This document shows, piece by piece, positions 32,963-45,289 of a stretch of 64,000 nucleotides of DNA. A program made the position numbers and the translations under genes. The stretch covers positions 251,001 to 315,000 of the forward strand of contig JAENRU010000469.1 in assembly GCA_016647705.1 (NCBI GenBank). Reading direction: 5' to 3'. The first letter of the stretch is position 1. Each line of letters begins with the position of its first letter. Origin of the DNA: Eucommia ulmoides. Lineage: Eukaryota > Streptophyta > Magnoliopsida > Garryales > Eucommiaceae. The notes beneath the pieces were generated by a model. That model was given only the letters and a program-made list of their open reading frames with translations. It was not told where the DNA came from and did not search any database.

Positions 32963-34023
32963 CCCAAAAAGTGGTATTTTTTGTCCGAAAATGGAGAAAA
33001 TTTAATTTTTGCGTCAAATTTGGTCTTTTGGGGCCATTTGTAGCTGTTTTTCTTTGAAGGCCGTTTCACACCGAAAAGTGGTAGTTTTGTCCAAAATAGA
33101 CGCATTTGATTTCTCATTTCAAAATTGGTTTTCTTGAATATTTTGGGTGAGTTTTGCCCAGTAGGCCGTTTCCGCCCGAAAAAGTGGTATTCTTCGTCCA
33201 AAATGGACGAAGTTTCATTTTTGGCTCAAACGCGGTCTTCTTGGGCTTTTGTTGCTATTTTCTCATGAAAATTGGTATTTTTGGTCCAAAACAGACGCAG
33301 TCGAATTTTTGCGTCAAACTTGGTCTTTTTGGACTTTTTGTAGGCGTTTTGCTCTAAAGACCGTTTCACCCCAAAAAGTTGTAGTTTTCGCCGAAAATGG
33401 ACACATTTGATTCTTCATCTCAAAATTGAATTTTTTGGGTATTTGGGGTGCGGTTTGCTAAGTAGGCCGTTTGTGCCAAAATAAGTGGTATTCTTCGTCC
33501 AAAATGGACGAAGTTTAATTTTTGGGGCCGTTTCGCACCGAAAAGTGGTAGTTTTGCCCAAAATGGACGCATTTGACTTCTCATTTCAAAATTGGCTTTC
33601 TTTCATATTTTGGGTGCGTTTTGCCCAGTAGGCCGTTTCCTCCCAAAAAAGTGGTTTTCTTCGTCCAAAATGGACGAAGTTTAATTTTCGGGTCAAACGC
33701 GGTCTTCTTTGGATTTTGTTGCTATTTTCTCGTGAAAGGTGGTATTTTTGGTCCAAAACGGACGCAGTCGAATTTTTAAGTCAAAGTTGGCCATTTTGGG
33801 ATTTTTGTTGGCGTTTTGCTCTGCAGACCGTTTCACCCCCAAAAAGTGGTAGTTTTCGCCAAAAATGGATGCATTTGATTTTTCATTTCAAAATTGGTTT
33901 TTTTGGGTACGTTTTGCTCAGTAGGCCGTTTCTGCCCAAAAAAGTGGTATTCGTCATCCAAAATGGACGAAATTGAATTTTCGGGTGAAACGCGGTCTTC
34001 TTGGGCCTTTGACGATATTTCAT
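32963..34023. repeat. S block, 1061 bp
   Basis: S order with CTTGAATATTTTGG in A1, GGGTATTTGGGGTGCGG in A2, AAAATAAGTGG in B2' and CTTTCATATTTTGG in A3. A2 onward is the template shared with several later blocks (36.0, 37.8, 40.4, 42.3, 44.7 kb). Confidence 0.9.
33954..33970. repeat. B4 palindrome with one changed arm
   Basis: Arms TCATCC and GGACGA around AAAAT, leaving one mismatch. The same single-change state occurs near 17,190, 36,541, 38,375, 40,969, 42,796 and 45,221 and is the likely intermediate for the double change at 54,116. Confidence 0.75.
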
Positions 34024-35084
34024 CCCAAAAAGTGGTATTTTTTGTCCGAAAATGGAGAAAATATAATTTTTGCGTCAAATTTGGTCTTTTGGGGCCATTT
34101 GTAGCCGTTTTTCTTTGAAGGCCGTTTCAGATCGAAAAGTGGTAGTTTTGTCCAAAATGGACGCATTTGATTTCTCATTTCAAAATTGGTTTTCTTGGAT
34201 ATTTTGGGTGAGTTTTGCCCAGTAGGCCGTTTCCGCCCGAAAAAGTGGTATTCTTCGTCCAAAATTGACGAAGTTTAATTTTTGGCTCAAACGCGGTCTT
34301 CTTGGGCTTTTGTTGCTATTTTCTCATGAAAATTGGTATTTTTGGTCCAAAACAGACGCAGTCGAATTTTTGCGTCAAACTTGGTCTTTTTGGACTTTTT
34401 GTCGGCGTTTTGCTCTAAAGACCGTTTCACCCCAAAAAGTTGTAGTTTTCGCCGAAAATGGACGCATTTGATTCTTCATCTCAAAATTGAATTTTTTGGG
34501 TATTTTGGGTGCGGTTTGCTAAGTAGGCCGTTTGTGCCAAAAAAAGTGGTATTCTTCGTCCAAAATGGACGAAGTTTAATTTTTGGGGCCGTTTCGCACC
34601 GAAAAGTGGTAGTTTTGTCCAAAATGGACGCATTTGACTTCTCATTTCAAAATTGGCTTTCTTTGATATTTTGGGTGCGTTTTGCCCAGTAGGCCGTTTC
34701 CTCCCAAAAAATTGGTTTTCTTCGTCCAAAATGGACGAAGTTTAATTTTCGGGTCAAACGCGGTCTTCTGGGGATTTTGTTGCCATTTTCTCCGGAAAAG
34801 TGGTATTTTTTGTCCAAATTGGACGCAGTCGAATTTTTGAGTCAAAGTTGGCCATTTTGGGATTTTTGTTGGCGTTTTGCTCTGCAGACCGTTTCACCCC
34901 CAAAAAGTGGTAGTTTTCGCCAAAAATGGACGCATTTGATTTTTCATTTCAACATTGGTTTTTTTGGGTACGTTTTGCTCAGTAGGCCGTTTCTGCCCAA
35001 AAAAGTGGTATTCGTCGTCCAGAATGGACGAAATTGAATTTTCAGGTGAAACGCGGTCTTCTTGGGCCTTTGACGATATTTCAT
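34024..35084. repeat. S block, 4.42-kb super-repeat copy 1
   Basis: S order with AAAATATAATTTTTGCG in C3, CCAAAATTGACGAAG in B1 and AAAAAATTGGTTTTC in B3. Confidence 0.9.
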
Positions 35085-36613
35085 CCCAAAAAGTGGTATT
35101 TTTTGTCCGAAAATGGAGAAAATTTAATTTTTGCGTCAAATTTGGTCTTTTGGGGCCATCTGTAGCCGTTTTGCTTTGAAGGCCGTTTCACATCGAAAAG
35201 TGGTAGTTTTGTCCAAAATGGACGCATTTGATTTCTCATTTCAAAATTGGTTTTCTTGGATATTTTGGGTGAGTTTTGCCCAGTAGGCCGTTTCCGCCCG
35301 AAAAAGTGGTATTCTTCGTCCAAAATGGACGAAGTTTCATTTTTGGCTCAAACGCAGTCTTCTTGGGCTTTTGTTGCTATTTTCTCATGAAAATTGGTAT
35401 TTTTAGTCCAAAACAGACGCAGTCGAATTTTTGCGTCAAACTTGGTCTTTTTGGACTTTTTGTCGGCGTTTTGCTCTAAAGACCGTTTCACCCCAAAAAG
35501 TTGTAGTTTTCGCCGAAAATGGACGCATTTGATTCTTCATCTCAAAATTGAATTTTTTGGGTATTTTGGGTGCGGTTTGCTAAGTACGCCGTTTGTCCTA
35601 AAAAAAGTGGTATTCTTCGTCCAAAATGTACGAAGTTTAATTTTTGGGGCCGTTTTGCACCGAAAAGTGGTAGTTTTGTCCAAAATGGAGGCATTTGACT
35701 TCCCATTTCAAAATTCGTTTTCTTGGATATTTTGGGTGCGTTTTGCCCAGTAGGCCGTTTCCTCCCGAAAAAGTGGTATTCTTCGTCCAAAATGGACGAA
35801 GTTTCATTTTTGGCTCAAACGCGGTCCTCTTGGGCTTTTGTTGCTATTTTCTCATGAAAATTGGTATTTTTGGTCCAAAACAGACGCAGTCGAATTTTTG
35901 CGTCAAACTTGGTCTTTTTGGACTTTTTGTAGGCGTTTTGCTCTAAAGACCGTTTCACCCCAAAAAGTTGTAGTTTTCGCCGAAAATGGACACATTTGAT
36001 TCTTCATCTCAAAATTGAATTTTTTGGGTATTTGGGGTGCGGTTTGCTAAGTAGGCCGTTTGTGCCAAAATAAGTGGTATTCTTCGTCCAAAATGGACGA
36101 AGTTTAATTTTTGGGGCCGTTTCGCACCGAAAAGTGGTAGTTTTGTCCAAAATGGACGCATTTGACTTCTCATTTCAAAATTGGCTTTCTTTGATATTTT
36201 GGGTGCGTTTTGCCCAGTAGGCCGTTTCCTCCCAAAAAAGTGGTTTTCTTCGTCCAAAATGGACGAAGTTTAATTTTCGGGTCAAACGCGGTCTTCTTTG
36301 GATTTTGTTGCTATTTTCTCGTGAAAGGTGGTATTTTTGGTCCAAAACGGACGCAGTCGAATTTTTAAGTCCAAGTTGGCCATTTTGGGATTTTTGTTGG
36401 CGTTTTGCTCTGCAGACCGTTTCACCCCCAAAAAGTGGTAGTTTTCGCCAAAAATGGATGCATTTGATTTTTCATTTCAAAATTGGTTTTTTTTGGTACG
36501 TTTTGCTCAGTAGGCCGTTTCTGCCCAAAAAAGTGGTATTCGTCATCCAAAATGGACGAAATTGAATTTTTCGGGTCAAACGCGGTCTTCTTGGGCCTTT
36601 GACGATATTTCAT
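35085..36613. repeat. Compound 1529-bp block, 4.42-kb super-repeat copy 1
   Basis: Four trimers and two dimers: C3 A1 B1 C1 A2 B2' A3 B3/B1 C1 A2 B2' A3 B3 C A4 B4. The B3/B1 hybrid near 35,755-35,856 carries GCGGTCCTCTTGGGC. Confidence 0.88.
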
Positions 36614-38445
36614 CCCAAAAAGTGGTATTTTTTGTCCGAAAATGGAGAAAATTTAATTTTTGCGTCAAATTTGGTCTTTCGGGGCCATTTGTAGCCGTTT
36701 TTCTTTGAAGGCCGTTTCACATCGAAAAGTGGTAGTTTTGTCCAAAATGGACGCATTTGATTTCTCATTTCAAAATTGGTTTTCTCGGATATTTTGGGTG
36801 AGTTTTGCCCAGTAGGCCGTTTCCGCCCGAAAAAGTGGTATTTTTCGTCCAAAATTGACGAAGTTTAATTTTTGGCTCAAACGCGGTCTTCTTGGGCTTT
36901 TGTTGCTATTTTCTCATGAAAATTGGTATTTTTGGTCCAAAACAGACGCAGTCGAATTTTTGCGTCAAACTTGGTCTTTTTGGACTTTTTGTCGGCGTTT
37001 TGCTCTAAAGACCGTTTCACCCCAAAAAGTTGTAGTTTTCGCCGAAAATGGACGCATTTGATTCTTCATCTCAAAATTGAATTTTTTGGGTATTTTGGGT
37101 GCGGTTTGCTAAGTACGCCGTTTGTCCTAAAAAAAGTGGTATTCTTCGTCCAAAATGTACGAAGTTTAATTTTTGGGGCCGTTTTGCACCGAAAAGTGGT
37201 AGTTTTGTCCAAAATGGACGCATTTGACTTCCCATTTCAGAATTCGTTTTCTTGGATATTTTGGGTGCGTTTTGCCCAGTAGGCCGTTTCCTCCCGAAAA
37301 AGTGGTATTCTTCGTCCAAAATGGACGAAGTTTAATTTTCGGGTCAAACGCGGTCTTCTGGAGATTTTGTTGCCATTTTCTCCGGAAAAGTGGTATTTTT
37401 TTTTCCAAAACTGACGCAATCAAATTTTTGAGTCAAACTTGTTCTTTTTGGACTTTTTCTGGGCGTTTTGCTCTGAAGACCGTTTCACCCCAAAAAGTGG
37501 TAGTTTTCGCCAAAAAATGGACGTATTTGATTTTTCGTTTCAAAATTGGTTTTCTTGGATATTTTCGGTGCGTTTTGCCCAGTAGGCCGTTTCCGCCCGA
37601 AAAAGTAGTATTCTTCGTCCGAAATGGACAAAGTTTAATTTTTGGGTCAAACGCGATCGTCTTGGGATTTTATTGCTATTTTCTCATGAAAATTGGTATT
37701 TTTGGTCCAAAACAGACGCAGTCGAATTTTTGCGTCAAACTTGGTCTTTTTGGACTTTTTGTAGGCGTTTTGCTCTAAAGACCGTTTCACCCCAAAAAGT
37801 TGTAGTTTTCGCCGAAAATGGACACATTTGATTCTTCATCTCAAAATTGAATTTTTTGGGTATTTGGGGTGCGGTTTGCTAAGTAGGCCGTTTGTGCCAA
37901 AATAAGTGGTATTCTTCGTCCAAAATGGACGAAGTTTAATTTTTGGGGCCGTTTCGCACCGAAAAGTGGTAGTTTTGTCCAAAATGGACGCATTTGACTT
38001 CTCATTTCAAAATTGGCTTTCTTTGATATTTTGGGTGCGTTTTGCCCAGTAGGCCGTTTCCTCCCAAAAAAGTGGTTTTCTTCGTCCAAAATGGACGAAG
38101 TTTAATTTTCGGGTCAAACGCGGTCTTCTTTGGATTTTGTTGCTATTTTCTCGTGAAAGGTGGTATTTTTGGTCCAAAACGGACGCAGTCGAATTTTTAA
38201 GTCAAAGTTGGCCATTTTGGGATTTTTGTTGGCGTTTTGCTCTGCAGACCGTTTCACCCCCAAAAAGTGGTAGTTTTCGCCAAAAATGGATGCATTTGAT
38301 TTTTCATTTCAAAATTGGTTTTTTTTGGGTACGTTTTGCTCAGTAGGCCGTTTCTGCCCAAAAAAGTGGTATTCGTCATCCAAAATGGACGAAATTGAAT
38401 TTTCGGGTGAAACGCGGTCTTCTTGGGCCTTTGACGATATTTCAT
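36614..38445. repeat. Compound 1832-bp block, 4.42-kb super-repeat copy 1
   Basis: Five trimers and two dimers. It contains a B5 that passes directly into C1 near 37,660-37,690 (CGCGATCGTC, then TTTTCTCATGAAAATTGG), joining an M segment to an S segment. A3 carries CAGAATTCG. Confidence 0.88.
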
Positions 38446-39505
38446 CCCAAAAAGTGGTATTTTTTGTCCGAAAATGGAGAAAATATAATTTTTGCGTCAA
38501 ATTTGGTCTTTTGGGGCCATTTGTAGCCGTTTTTCTTTGAAGGCCGTTTCACATCGAAAAGTGGTAGTTTTGTCCAAAATGGACGCATTTGATTTCTCAT
38601 TTCAAAATTGGTTTTCTTGGATATTTTGGGTGAGTTTTGCCCAGTAGGCCGTTTCCGCCCGAAAAAGTGGTATTCTTCGTCCAAAATTGACGAAGTTTAA
38701 TTTTTGGCTCAAACGCGGTCTTCTTGGGCTTTTGTTGCTATTTTCTCATGAAAATTGGTATTTTTGGTCCAAAACAGACGCAGTCGAATTTTTGCGTCAA
38801 ACTTGGTCTTTTTGGACTTTTTGTCGGCGTTTTGCTCTAAAGACCGTTTCACCCCAAAAAGTTGTAGTTTTCGCCGAAAATGGACGCATTTGATTCTTCA
38901 TCTCAAAATTGAATTTTTGGGTATTTTGGGTGCGGTTTGCTAAGTAGGCCGTTTGTGCCAAAAAAAGTGGTATTCTTCGTCCAAAATGGACGAAGTTTAA
39001 TTTTTGGGGCCGTTTCGCACCGAAAAGTGGTAGTTTTGTCCAAAATGGACGCATTTGACTTCTCATTTCAAAATTGGCTTTCTTTGATATTTTGGGTGCG
39101 TTTTGCCCAGTAGGCCGTTTCCTCCCAAAAAATTGGTTTTCTTCGTCCAAAATGGACGAAGTTTAATTTTCGGGTCAAACGCGGTCTTCTGGGGATTTTG
39201 TTGCCATTTTCTCCGGAAAAGTGGTATTTTTTGTCCAAATTGGACGCAGTCGAATTTTTGAGTCAAAGTTGGCCATTTTGGGATTTTTGTTGGCGTTTTG
39301 CTCTGCAGACCGTTTCACCCCCAAAAAGTGGTAGTTTTCGCCAAAAATGGACGCATTTGATTTTTCATTTCAACATTGGTTTTTTTGGGTACGTTTTGCT
39401 CAGTAGGCCGTTTCTGCCCAAAAAAGTGGTATTCGTCGTCCAGAATGGACGAAATTGAATTTTCAGGTGAAACGCGGTCTTCTTGGGCCTTTGACGATAT
39501 TTCAT
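38446..39505. repeat. S block, 4.42-kb super-repeat copy 2
   Basis: Same variants as 34,024-35,084, with one T lost in A2 (GAATTTTTGGG near 38,912). Confidence 0.9.
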
Positions 39506-41034
39506 CCCAAAAAGTGGTATTTTTTGTCCGAAAATGGAGAAAATTTAATTTTTGCGTCAAATTTGGTCTTTTGGGGCCATTTGTAGCCGTTTTTCTTTGA
39601 AGGCCGTTTCACATCGAAAAGTGGTAGTTTTGTCCAAAATGGACGCATTTGATTTCTCATTTCAAAATTGGTTTTCTTGGATATTTTGGGTGAGTTTTGC
39701 CCAGTAGGCCGTTTCCGCCCGAAAAAGTGGTATTCTTCGTCCAAAATGGACGAAGTTTCATTTTTGGCTCAAACGCAGTCTTCTTGGGCTTTTGTTGCTA
39801 TTTTCTCATGAAAATTGGTATTTTTAGTCCAAAACAGACGCAGTCGAATTTTTGCGTCAAACTTGGTCTTTTTGGACTTTTTGTCGGCGTTTTGCTCTAA
39901 AGACCGTTTCACCCCAAAAAGTTGTAGTTTTCGCCGAAAATGGACGCATTTGATTCTTCATCTCAAAATTGAATTTTTTGGGTATTTTGGGTGCGGTTTG
40001 CTAAGTACGCCGTTTGTCCTAAAAAAAGTGGTATTCTTCGTCCAAAATGTACGAAGTTTAATTTTTTGGGGCCGTTTTGCACCGAAAAGTGGTAGTTTTG
40101 TCCAAAATGGAGGCATTTGACTTCCCATTTCAAAATTCGTTTTCTTGGATATTTTGGGTGCGTTTTGCCCAGTAGGCCGTTTCCTCCCGAAAAAGTGGTA
40201 TTCTTCGTCCAAAATGGACGAAGTTTCATTTTTGGCTCAAACGCGGTCCTCTTGGGCTTTTGTTGCTATTTTCTCATGAAAATTGGTATTTTTGGTCCAA
40301 AACAGACGCAGTCGAATTTTTGCGTCAAACTTGGTCTTTTTGGACTTTTGTAGGCGTTTTGCTCTAAAGACCGTTTCACCCCAAAAAGTTGTAGTTTTCG
40401 CCGAAAATGGACACATTTGATTCTTCATCTCAAAATTGAATTTTTTGGGTATTTGGGGTGCGGTTTGCTAAGTAGGCCGTTTGTGCCAAAATAAGTGGTA
40501 TTCTTCGTCCAAAATGGACGAAGTTTAATTTTTGGGGCCGTTTCGCACCGAAAAGTGGTAGTTTTGTCCAAAATGGACGCATTTGACTTCTCATTTCAAA
40601 ATTGGCTTTCTTTGATATTTTGGGTGCGTTTTGCCCAGTAGGCCGTTTCCTCCCAAAAAAGTGGTTTTCTTCGTCCAAAATGGACGAAGTTTAATTTTCG
40701 GGTCAAACGCGGTCTTCTTTGGATTTTGTTGCTATTTTCTCGTGAAAGGTGGTATTTTTGGTCCAAAACGGACGCAGTCGAATTTTTAAGTCCAAGTTGG
40801 CCATTTTGGGATTTTTGTTGGCGTTTTGCTCTGCAGACCGTTTCACCCCCAAAAAGTGGTAGTTTTCGCCAAAAATGGATGCATTTGATTTTTCATTTCA
40901 AAATTGGTTTTTTTTTGGTACGTTTTGCTCAGTAGGCCGTTTCTGCCCAAAAAAGTGGTATTCGTCATCCAAAATGGACGAAATTGAATTTTCGGGTCAA
41001 ACGCGGTCTTCTTGGGCCTTTGACGATATTTCAT
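39506..41034. repeat. Compound 1529-bp block, 4.42-kb super-repeat copy 2
   Basis: Same order and variants as 35,085-36,613. One extra T at the B' junction (TTTTTTGGGGCCG near 40,067) and one T lost in C1 near 40,348. Confidence 0.9.
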
Positions 41035-42866
41035 CCCAAAAAGTGGTATTTTTTGTCCGAAAATGGAGAAAATTTAATTTTTGCGTCAAATTTGGTCTTT
41101 CGGGGCCATTTGTAGCCGTTTTTCTTTGAAGGCCGTTTCACATCGAAAAGTGGTAGTTTTGTCCAAAATGGACGCATTTGATTTCTCATTTCAAAATTGG
41201 TTTTCTCGGATATTTTGGGTGAGTTTTGCCCAGTAGGCCGTTTCCGCCCGAAAAAGTGGTATTTTTCGTCCAAAATTGACGAAGTTTAATTTTTGGCTCA
41301 AACGCGGTCTTCTTGGGCTTTTGTTGCTATTTTCTCATGAAAATTGGTATTTTTGGTCCAAAACAGACGCAGTCGAATTTTTGCGTCAAACTTGGTCTTT
41401 TTGGACTTTTTGTCGGCGTTTTGCTCTAAAGACCGTTTCACCCCAAAAAGTTGTAGTTTTCGCCGAAAATGGACGCATTTGATTCTTCATCTCAAAATTG
41501 AATTTTTTGGGTATTTTGGGTGCGGTTTGCTAAGTACGCCGTTTGTCCTAAAAAAAGTGGTATTCTTCGTCCAAAATGTACGAAGTTTAATTTTTGGGGC
41601 CGTTTTGCACCGAAAAGTGGTAGTTTTGTCCAAAATGGACGCATTTGACTTCCCATTTCAGAATTCGTTTTCTTGGATATTTTGGGTGCGTTTTGCCCAG
41701 TAGGCCGTTTCCTCCCGAAAAAGTGGTATTCTTCGTCCAAAATGGACGAAGTTTAATTTTCGGGTCAAACGCGGTCTTCTGGAGATTTTGTTGCCATTTT
41801 CTCCGGAAAAGTGGTATTTTTTTTTCCAAAACTGACGCAATCAAATTTTTGAGTCAAACTTGTTCTTTTTGGACTTTTTTCTGGGCGTTTTGCTCTGAAG
41901 ACCGTTTCACCCCAAAAAGTGGTAGTTTTCGCCAAAAAATGGACGTATTTGATTTTTCGTTTCAAAATTGGTTTTCTTGGATATTTTCGGTGCGTTTTGC
42001 CCAGTAGGCCGTTTCCGCCCGAAAAAGTAGTATTCTTCGTCCGAAATGGACAAAGTTTAATTTTTGGGTCAAACGCGATCGTCTTGGGATTTTATTGCTA
42101 TTTTCTCATGAAAATTGGTATTTTTGGTCCAAAACAGACGCAGTCGAATTTTTGCGTCAAACTTGGTCTTTTTGGACTTTTTGTAGGCGTTTTGCTCTAA
42201 AGACCGTTTCACCCCAAAAAGTTGTAGTTTTCGCCGAAAATGGACACATTTGATTCTTCATCTCAAAATTGAATTTTTTGGGTATTTGGGGTGCGGTTTG
42301 CTAAGTAGGCCGTTTGTGCCAAAATAAGTGGTATTCTTCGTCCAAAATGGACGAAGTTTAATTTTTGGGGCCGTTTCGCACCGAAAAGTGGTAGTTTTGT
42401 CCAAAATGGACGCATTTGACTTCTCATTTCAAAATTGGCTTTCTTTGATATTTTGGGTGCGTTTTGCCCAGTAGGCCGTTTCCTCCCAAAAAAGTGGTTT
42501 TCTTCGTCCAAAATGGACGAAGTTTAATTTTCGGGTCAAACGCGGTCTTCTTTGGATTTTGTTGCTATTTTCTCGTGAAAGGTGGTATTTTTGGTCCAAA
42601 ACGGACGCAGTCGAATTTTTAAGTCCAAGTTGGCCATTTTGGGATTTTTGTTGGCGTTTTGCTCTGCAGACCGTTTCACCCCCAAAAAGTGGTAGTTTTC
42701 GCCAAAAATGGATGCATTTGATTTTTCATTTCAAAATTGGTTTTTTTTGGTACGTTTTGCTCAGTAGGCCGTTTCTGCCCAAAAAAGTGGTATTCGTCAT
42801 CCAAAATGGACGAAATTGAATTTTCGGGTGAAACGCGGTCTTCTTGGGCCTTTGACGATATTTCAT
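41035..42866. repeat. Compound 1832-bp block, 4.42-kb super-repeat copy 2
   Basis: Same order as 36,614-38,445, including the B5-to-C1 chimera near 42,080-42,110 and CAGAATTCG near 41,659. One extra T in C2m near 41,876. Confidence 0.9.
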
Positions 42867-44229
42867 CCCAAAAAGTGGTATTTTTTGTCCGAAAATGGAG
42901 AAAATATAATTTTTGCGTCAAATTTGGTCTTTTGGGGCCATTTGTAGCCGTTTTTCTTTGAAGGCCGTTTCACATCGAAAAGTGGTAGTTTTGTCCAAAA
43001 TGGACGCATTTGATTTCTCATTTCAAAATTGGTTTTCTTGGATATTTTGGGTGAGTTTTGCCCAGTAGGCCGTTTCCGCCCGAAAAAGTGGTATTTTTCG
43101 TCCAAAATTGACGAAGTTTAATTTTTGGCTCAAACGCGGTCTTCTTGGGCTTTTGTTGCTATTTTCTCATGAAAATTGGTATTTTTGGTCCAAAACAGAC
43201 GCAGTCGAATTTTTGCGTCAAACTTGGTCTTTTTGGACTTTTTGTCGGCGTTTTGCTCTAAAGACCGTTTCACCCCAAAAAGTTGTAGTTTTCGCCGAAA
43301 ATGGACGCATTTGATTCTTCATCTCAAAATTGAATTTTTTGGGTATTTTGGGTGCGGTTTGCTAAGTACGCCGTTTGTCCTAAAAAAAGTGGTATTCTTC
43401 GTCCAAAATGTACGAAGTTTAATTTTTGGGGCCGTTTTGCACCGAAAAGTGGTAGTTTTGTCCAAAATGGACGCATTTGACTTCCCATTTCAGAATTCGT
43501 TTTCTTGGATATTTTGGGTGCGTTTTGCCCAGTAGGCCGTTTCCTCCCGAAAAAGTGGTATTCTTCGTCCAAAATGGACGAAGTTTAATTTTCGGGTCAA
43601 ACGCGGTCTTCTGGAGATTTTGTTGCCATTTTCTCCGGAAAAGTGGTATTTTTTTTTCCAAAACTGACGCAATCAAATTTTTGAGTCAAACTTGTTCTTT
43701 TTGGACTTTTTCTGGGCGTTTTGCTCTGAAGACCGTTTCACCCCAAAAAGTGGTAGTTTTCGCCAAAAATGGACGTATTTGATTTTTCGTTTCAAAATTG
43801 GTTTTCTTGGATATTTTCGGTGCGTTTTGCCCTGTAGGCCGTTTCCGCCCGAAAAAGTAGTATTCTTCGTACGAAATGGACAAAGTTTAATTTTTGGGTC
43901 AAACGCGATCGTCTTGGGATTTTATTGCTATTTTCTCGTGAAAAGTGGTATTTTTGGTCCGAAACGGACGCAGTCGAATTTTTCAGTCAAAGTTGGCCAT
44001 TTTGGGATTTTTGTTGGCGTTTTACTCTGCAGACCGTTTCACCCCCAAAAAGTGGTAGATTTCGCCAAAAATGGATGCATTTGATTTTTCATTTCAAAAT
44101 TGGTTTTTTTGGGTGCGTTTTGCTCAGTAGGCCGTTTCTGCCCAAGCAAGTGGTATTCGTCGTCCAAAATGGACGAAATTGAATTTTCGGGTCAAACGCG
44201 GTCTTCCTGGGCCTTTGACGATATTTCAT
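42867..44229. repeat. M block, 1363 bp
   Basis: The first part (AAAATATAATTTTTG in C3, AAAATTGACGAAG in B1) continues the 4.42-kb unit. The later part matches the M block at 31,600, including the nine-T run and GTAGTATTCTTCG. Confidence 0.88.
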
Positions 44230-45289
44230 CCCAAAAAGTGGTATTTTTTGTCCGAAAATGGAGAAAATTTAATTTTTGCGTCAAATTTGGTCTTTTGGGG
44301 CCATTTGTAGCTGTTTTTCTTTGAAGGCCGTTTCACACCGAAAAGTGGTAGTTTTGTCCAAAATAGACGCATTTGATTTCTCATTTCAAAATGGTTTTCT
44401 TGAATATTTTGGGTGAGTTTTGCCCAGTAGGCCGTTTCCGCCCGAAAAAGTGGTATTCTTCGTCCAAAATGGATAAAGTTTCATTTTTGGCTCAAACGCG
44501 GTCTTCTTGGGCTTTTGTTGCTATTTTCTCATGAAAATTGGTATTTTTGGTCCAAAACAGACGCAGTCGAATTTTTGCGTCAAACTTGGTCTTTTTGGAC
44601 TTTTTGTAGGCGTTTTGCTCTAAAGACCGTTTCACCCCAAAAAGTTGTAGTTTTCGCCGAAAATGGACACATTTGATTCTTCATCTCAAAATTGAATTTT
44701 TTGGGTATTTGGGGTGCGGTTTGCTAAGTAGGCCGTTTGTGCCAAAATAAGTGGTATTCTTCGTCCAAAATGGACGAAGTTTAATTTTTGGGGCCGTTTC
44801 GCACCGAAAAGTGGTAGTTTTGTCCAAAATGGACGCATTTGACTTCTCATTTCAAAATTGGCTTTCTTTGATATTTTGGGTGCGTTTTGCCCAGTAGGCC
44901 GTTTCCTCCCAAAAAAGTGGTTTTCTTCGTCCAAAATGGACGAAGTTTAATTTTCGGGTCAAACGCGGTCTTCTTTGGATTTTGTTGCTATTTTCTCGTG
45001 AAAGGTGGTATTTTTGGTCCAAAACGGACGCAGTCGAATTTTTAAGTCAAAGTTGGCCATTTTGGGATTTTTGTTGGCGTTTTGCTCTGCAGACCGTTTC
45101 ACCCCCAAAAAGTGGTAGTTTTCGTCAAAAATGGATGCATTTGATTTTTCATTTCAAAATTGGTTTTTTTGGGTACGTTTTGCTCAGTAGGCCGTTTCTG
45201 CCCAAAAAAGTGGTATTCGTCATCCAAAATGGACGAAATTGAATTTTCGGGTAAAACGCGGTCTTCTTGGGCCTTTGACGATATTTCAT
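44230..45289. repeat. S block, 1060 bp
   Basis: Matches 32,963-34,023 at 11,267 bp distance. Two A's are fused in TTTCAAAATGGTTTTC (A1), and GGATAAAGTTTC in B1 breaks the palindrome. Confidence 0.88.

Larger units (their letters stand above)
34024..42866. repeat. 4.42-kb super-repeat, two copies
   Basis: Block series 1061-1529-1832 is followed by 1060-1529-1832. Corresponding anchors are 4,421-4,422 bp apart. The chimeras inside the unit are present in both copies, so they predate the duplication. The similarity continues a few hundred bases past 42,867. Confidence 0.93.

Noticed and set aside
34024-42866. 4.42-kb copies as an assembly artefact
   Set aside because: This cannot be excluded from sequence alone, but the copies differ at several scattered positions and similar nested duplications of other lengths occur throughout, so I treat them as real pending read support.
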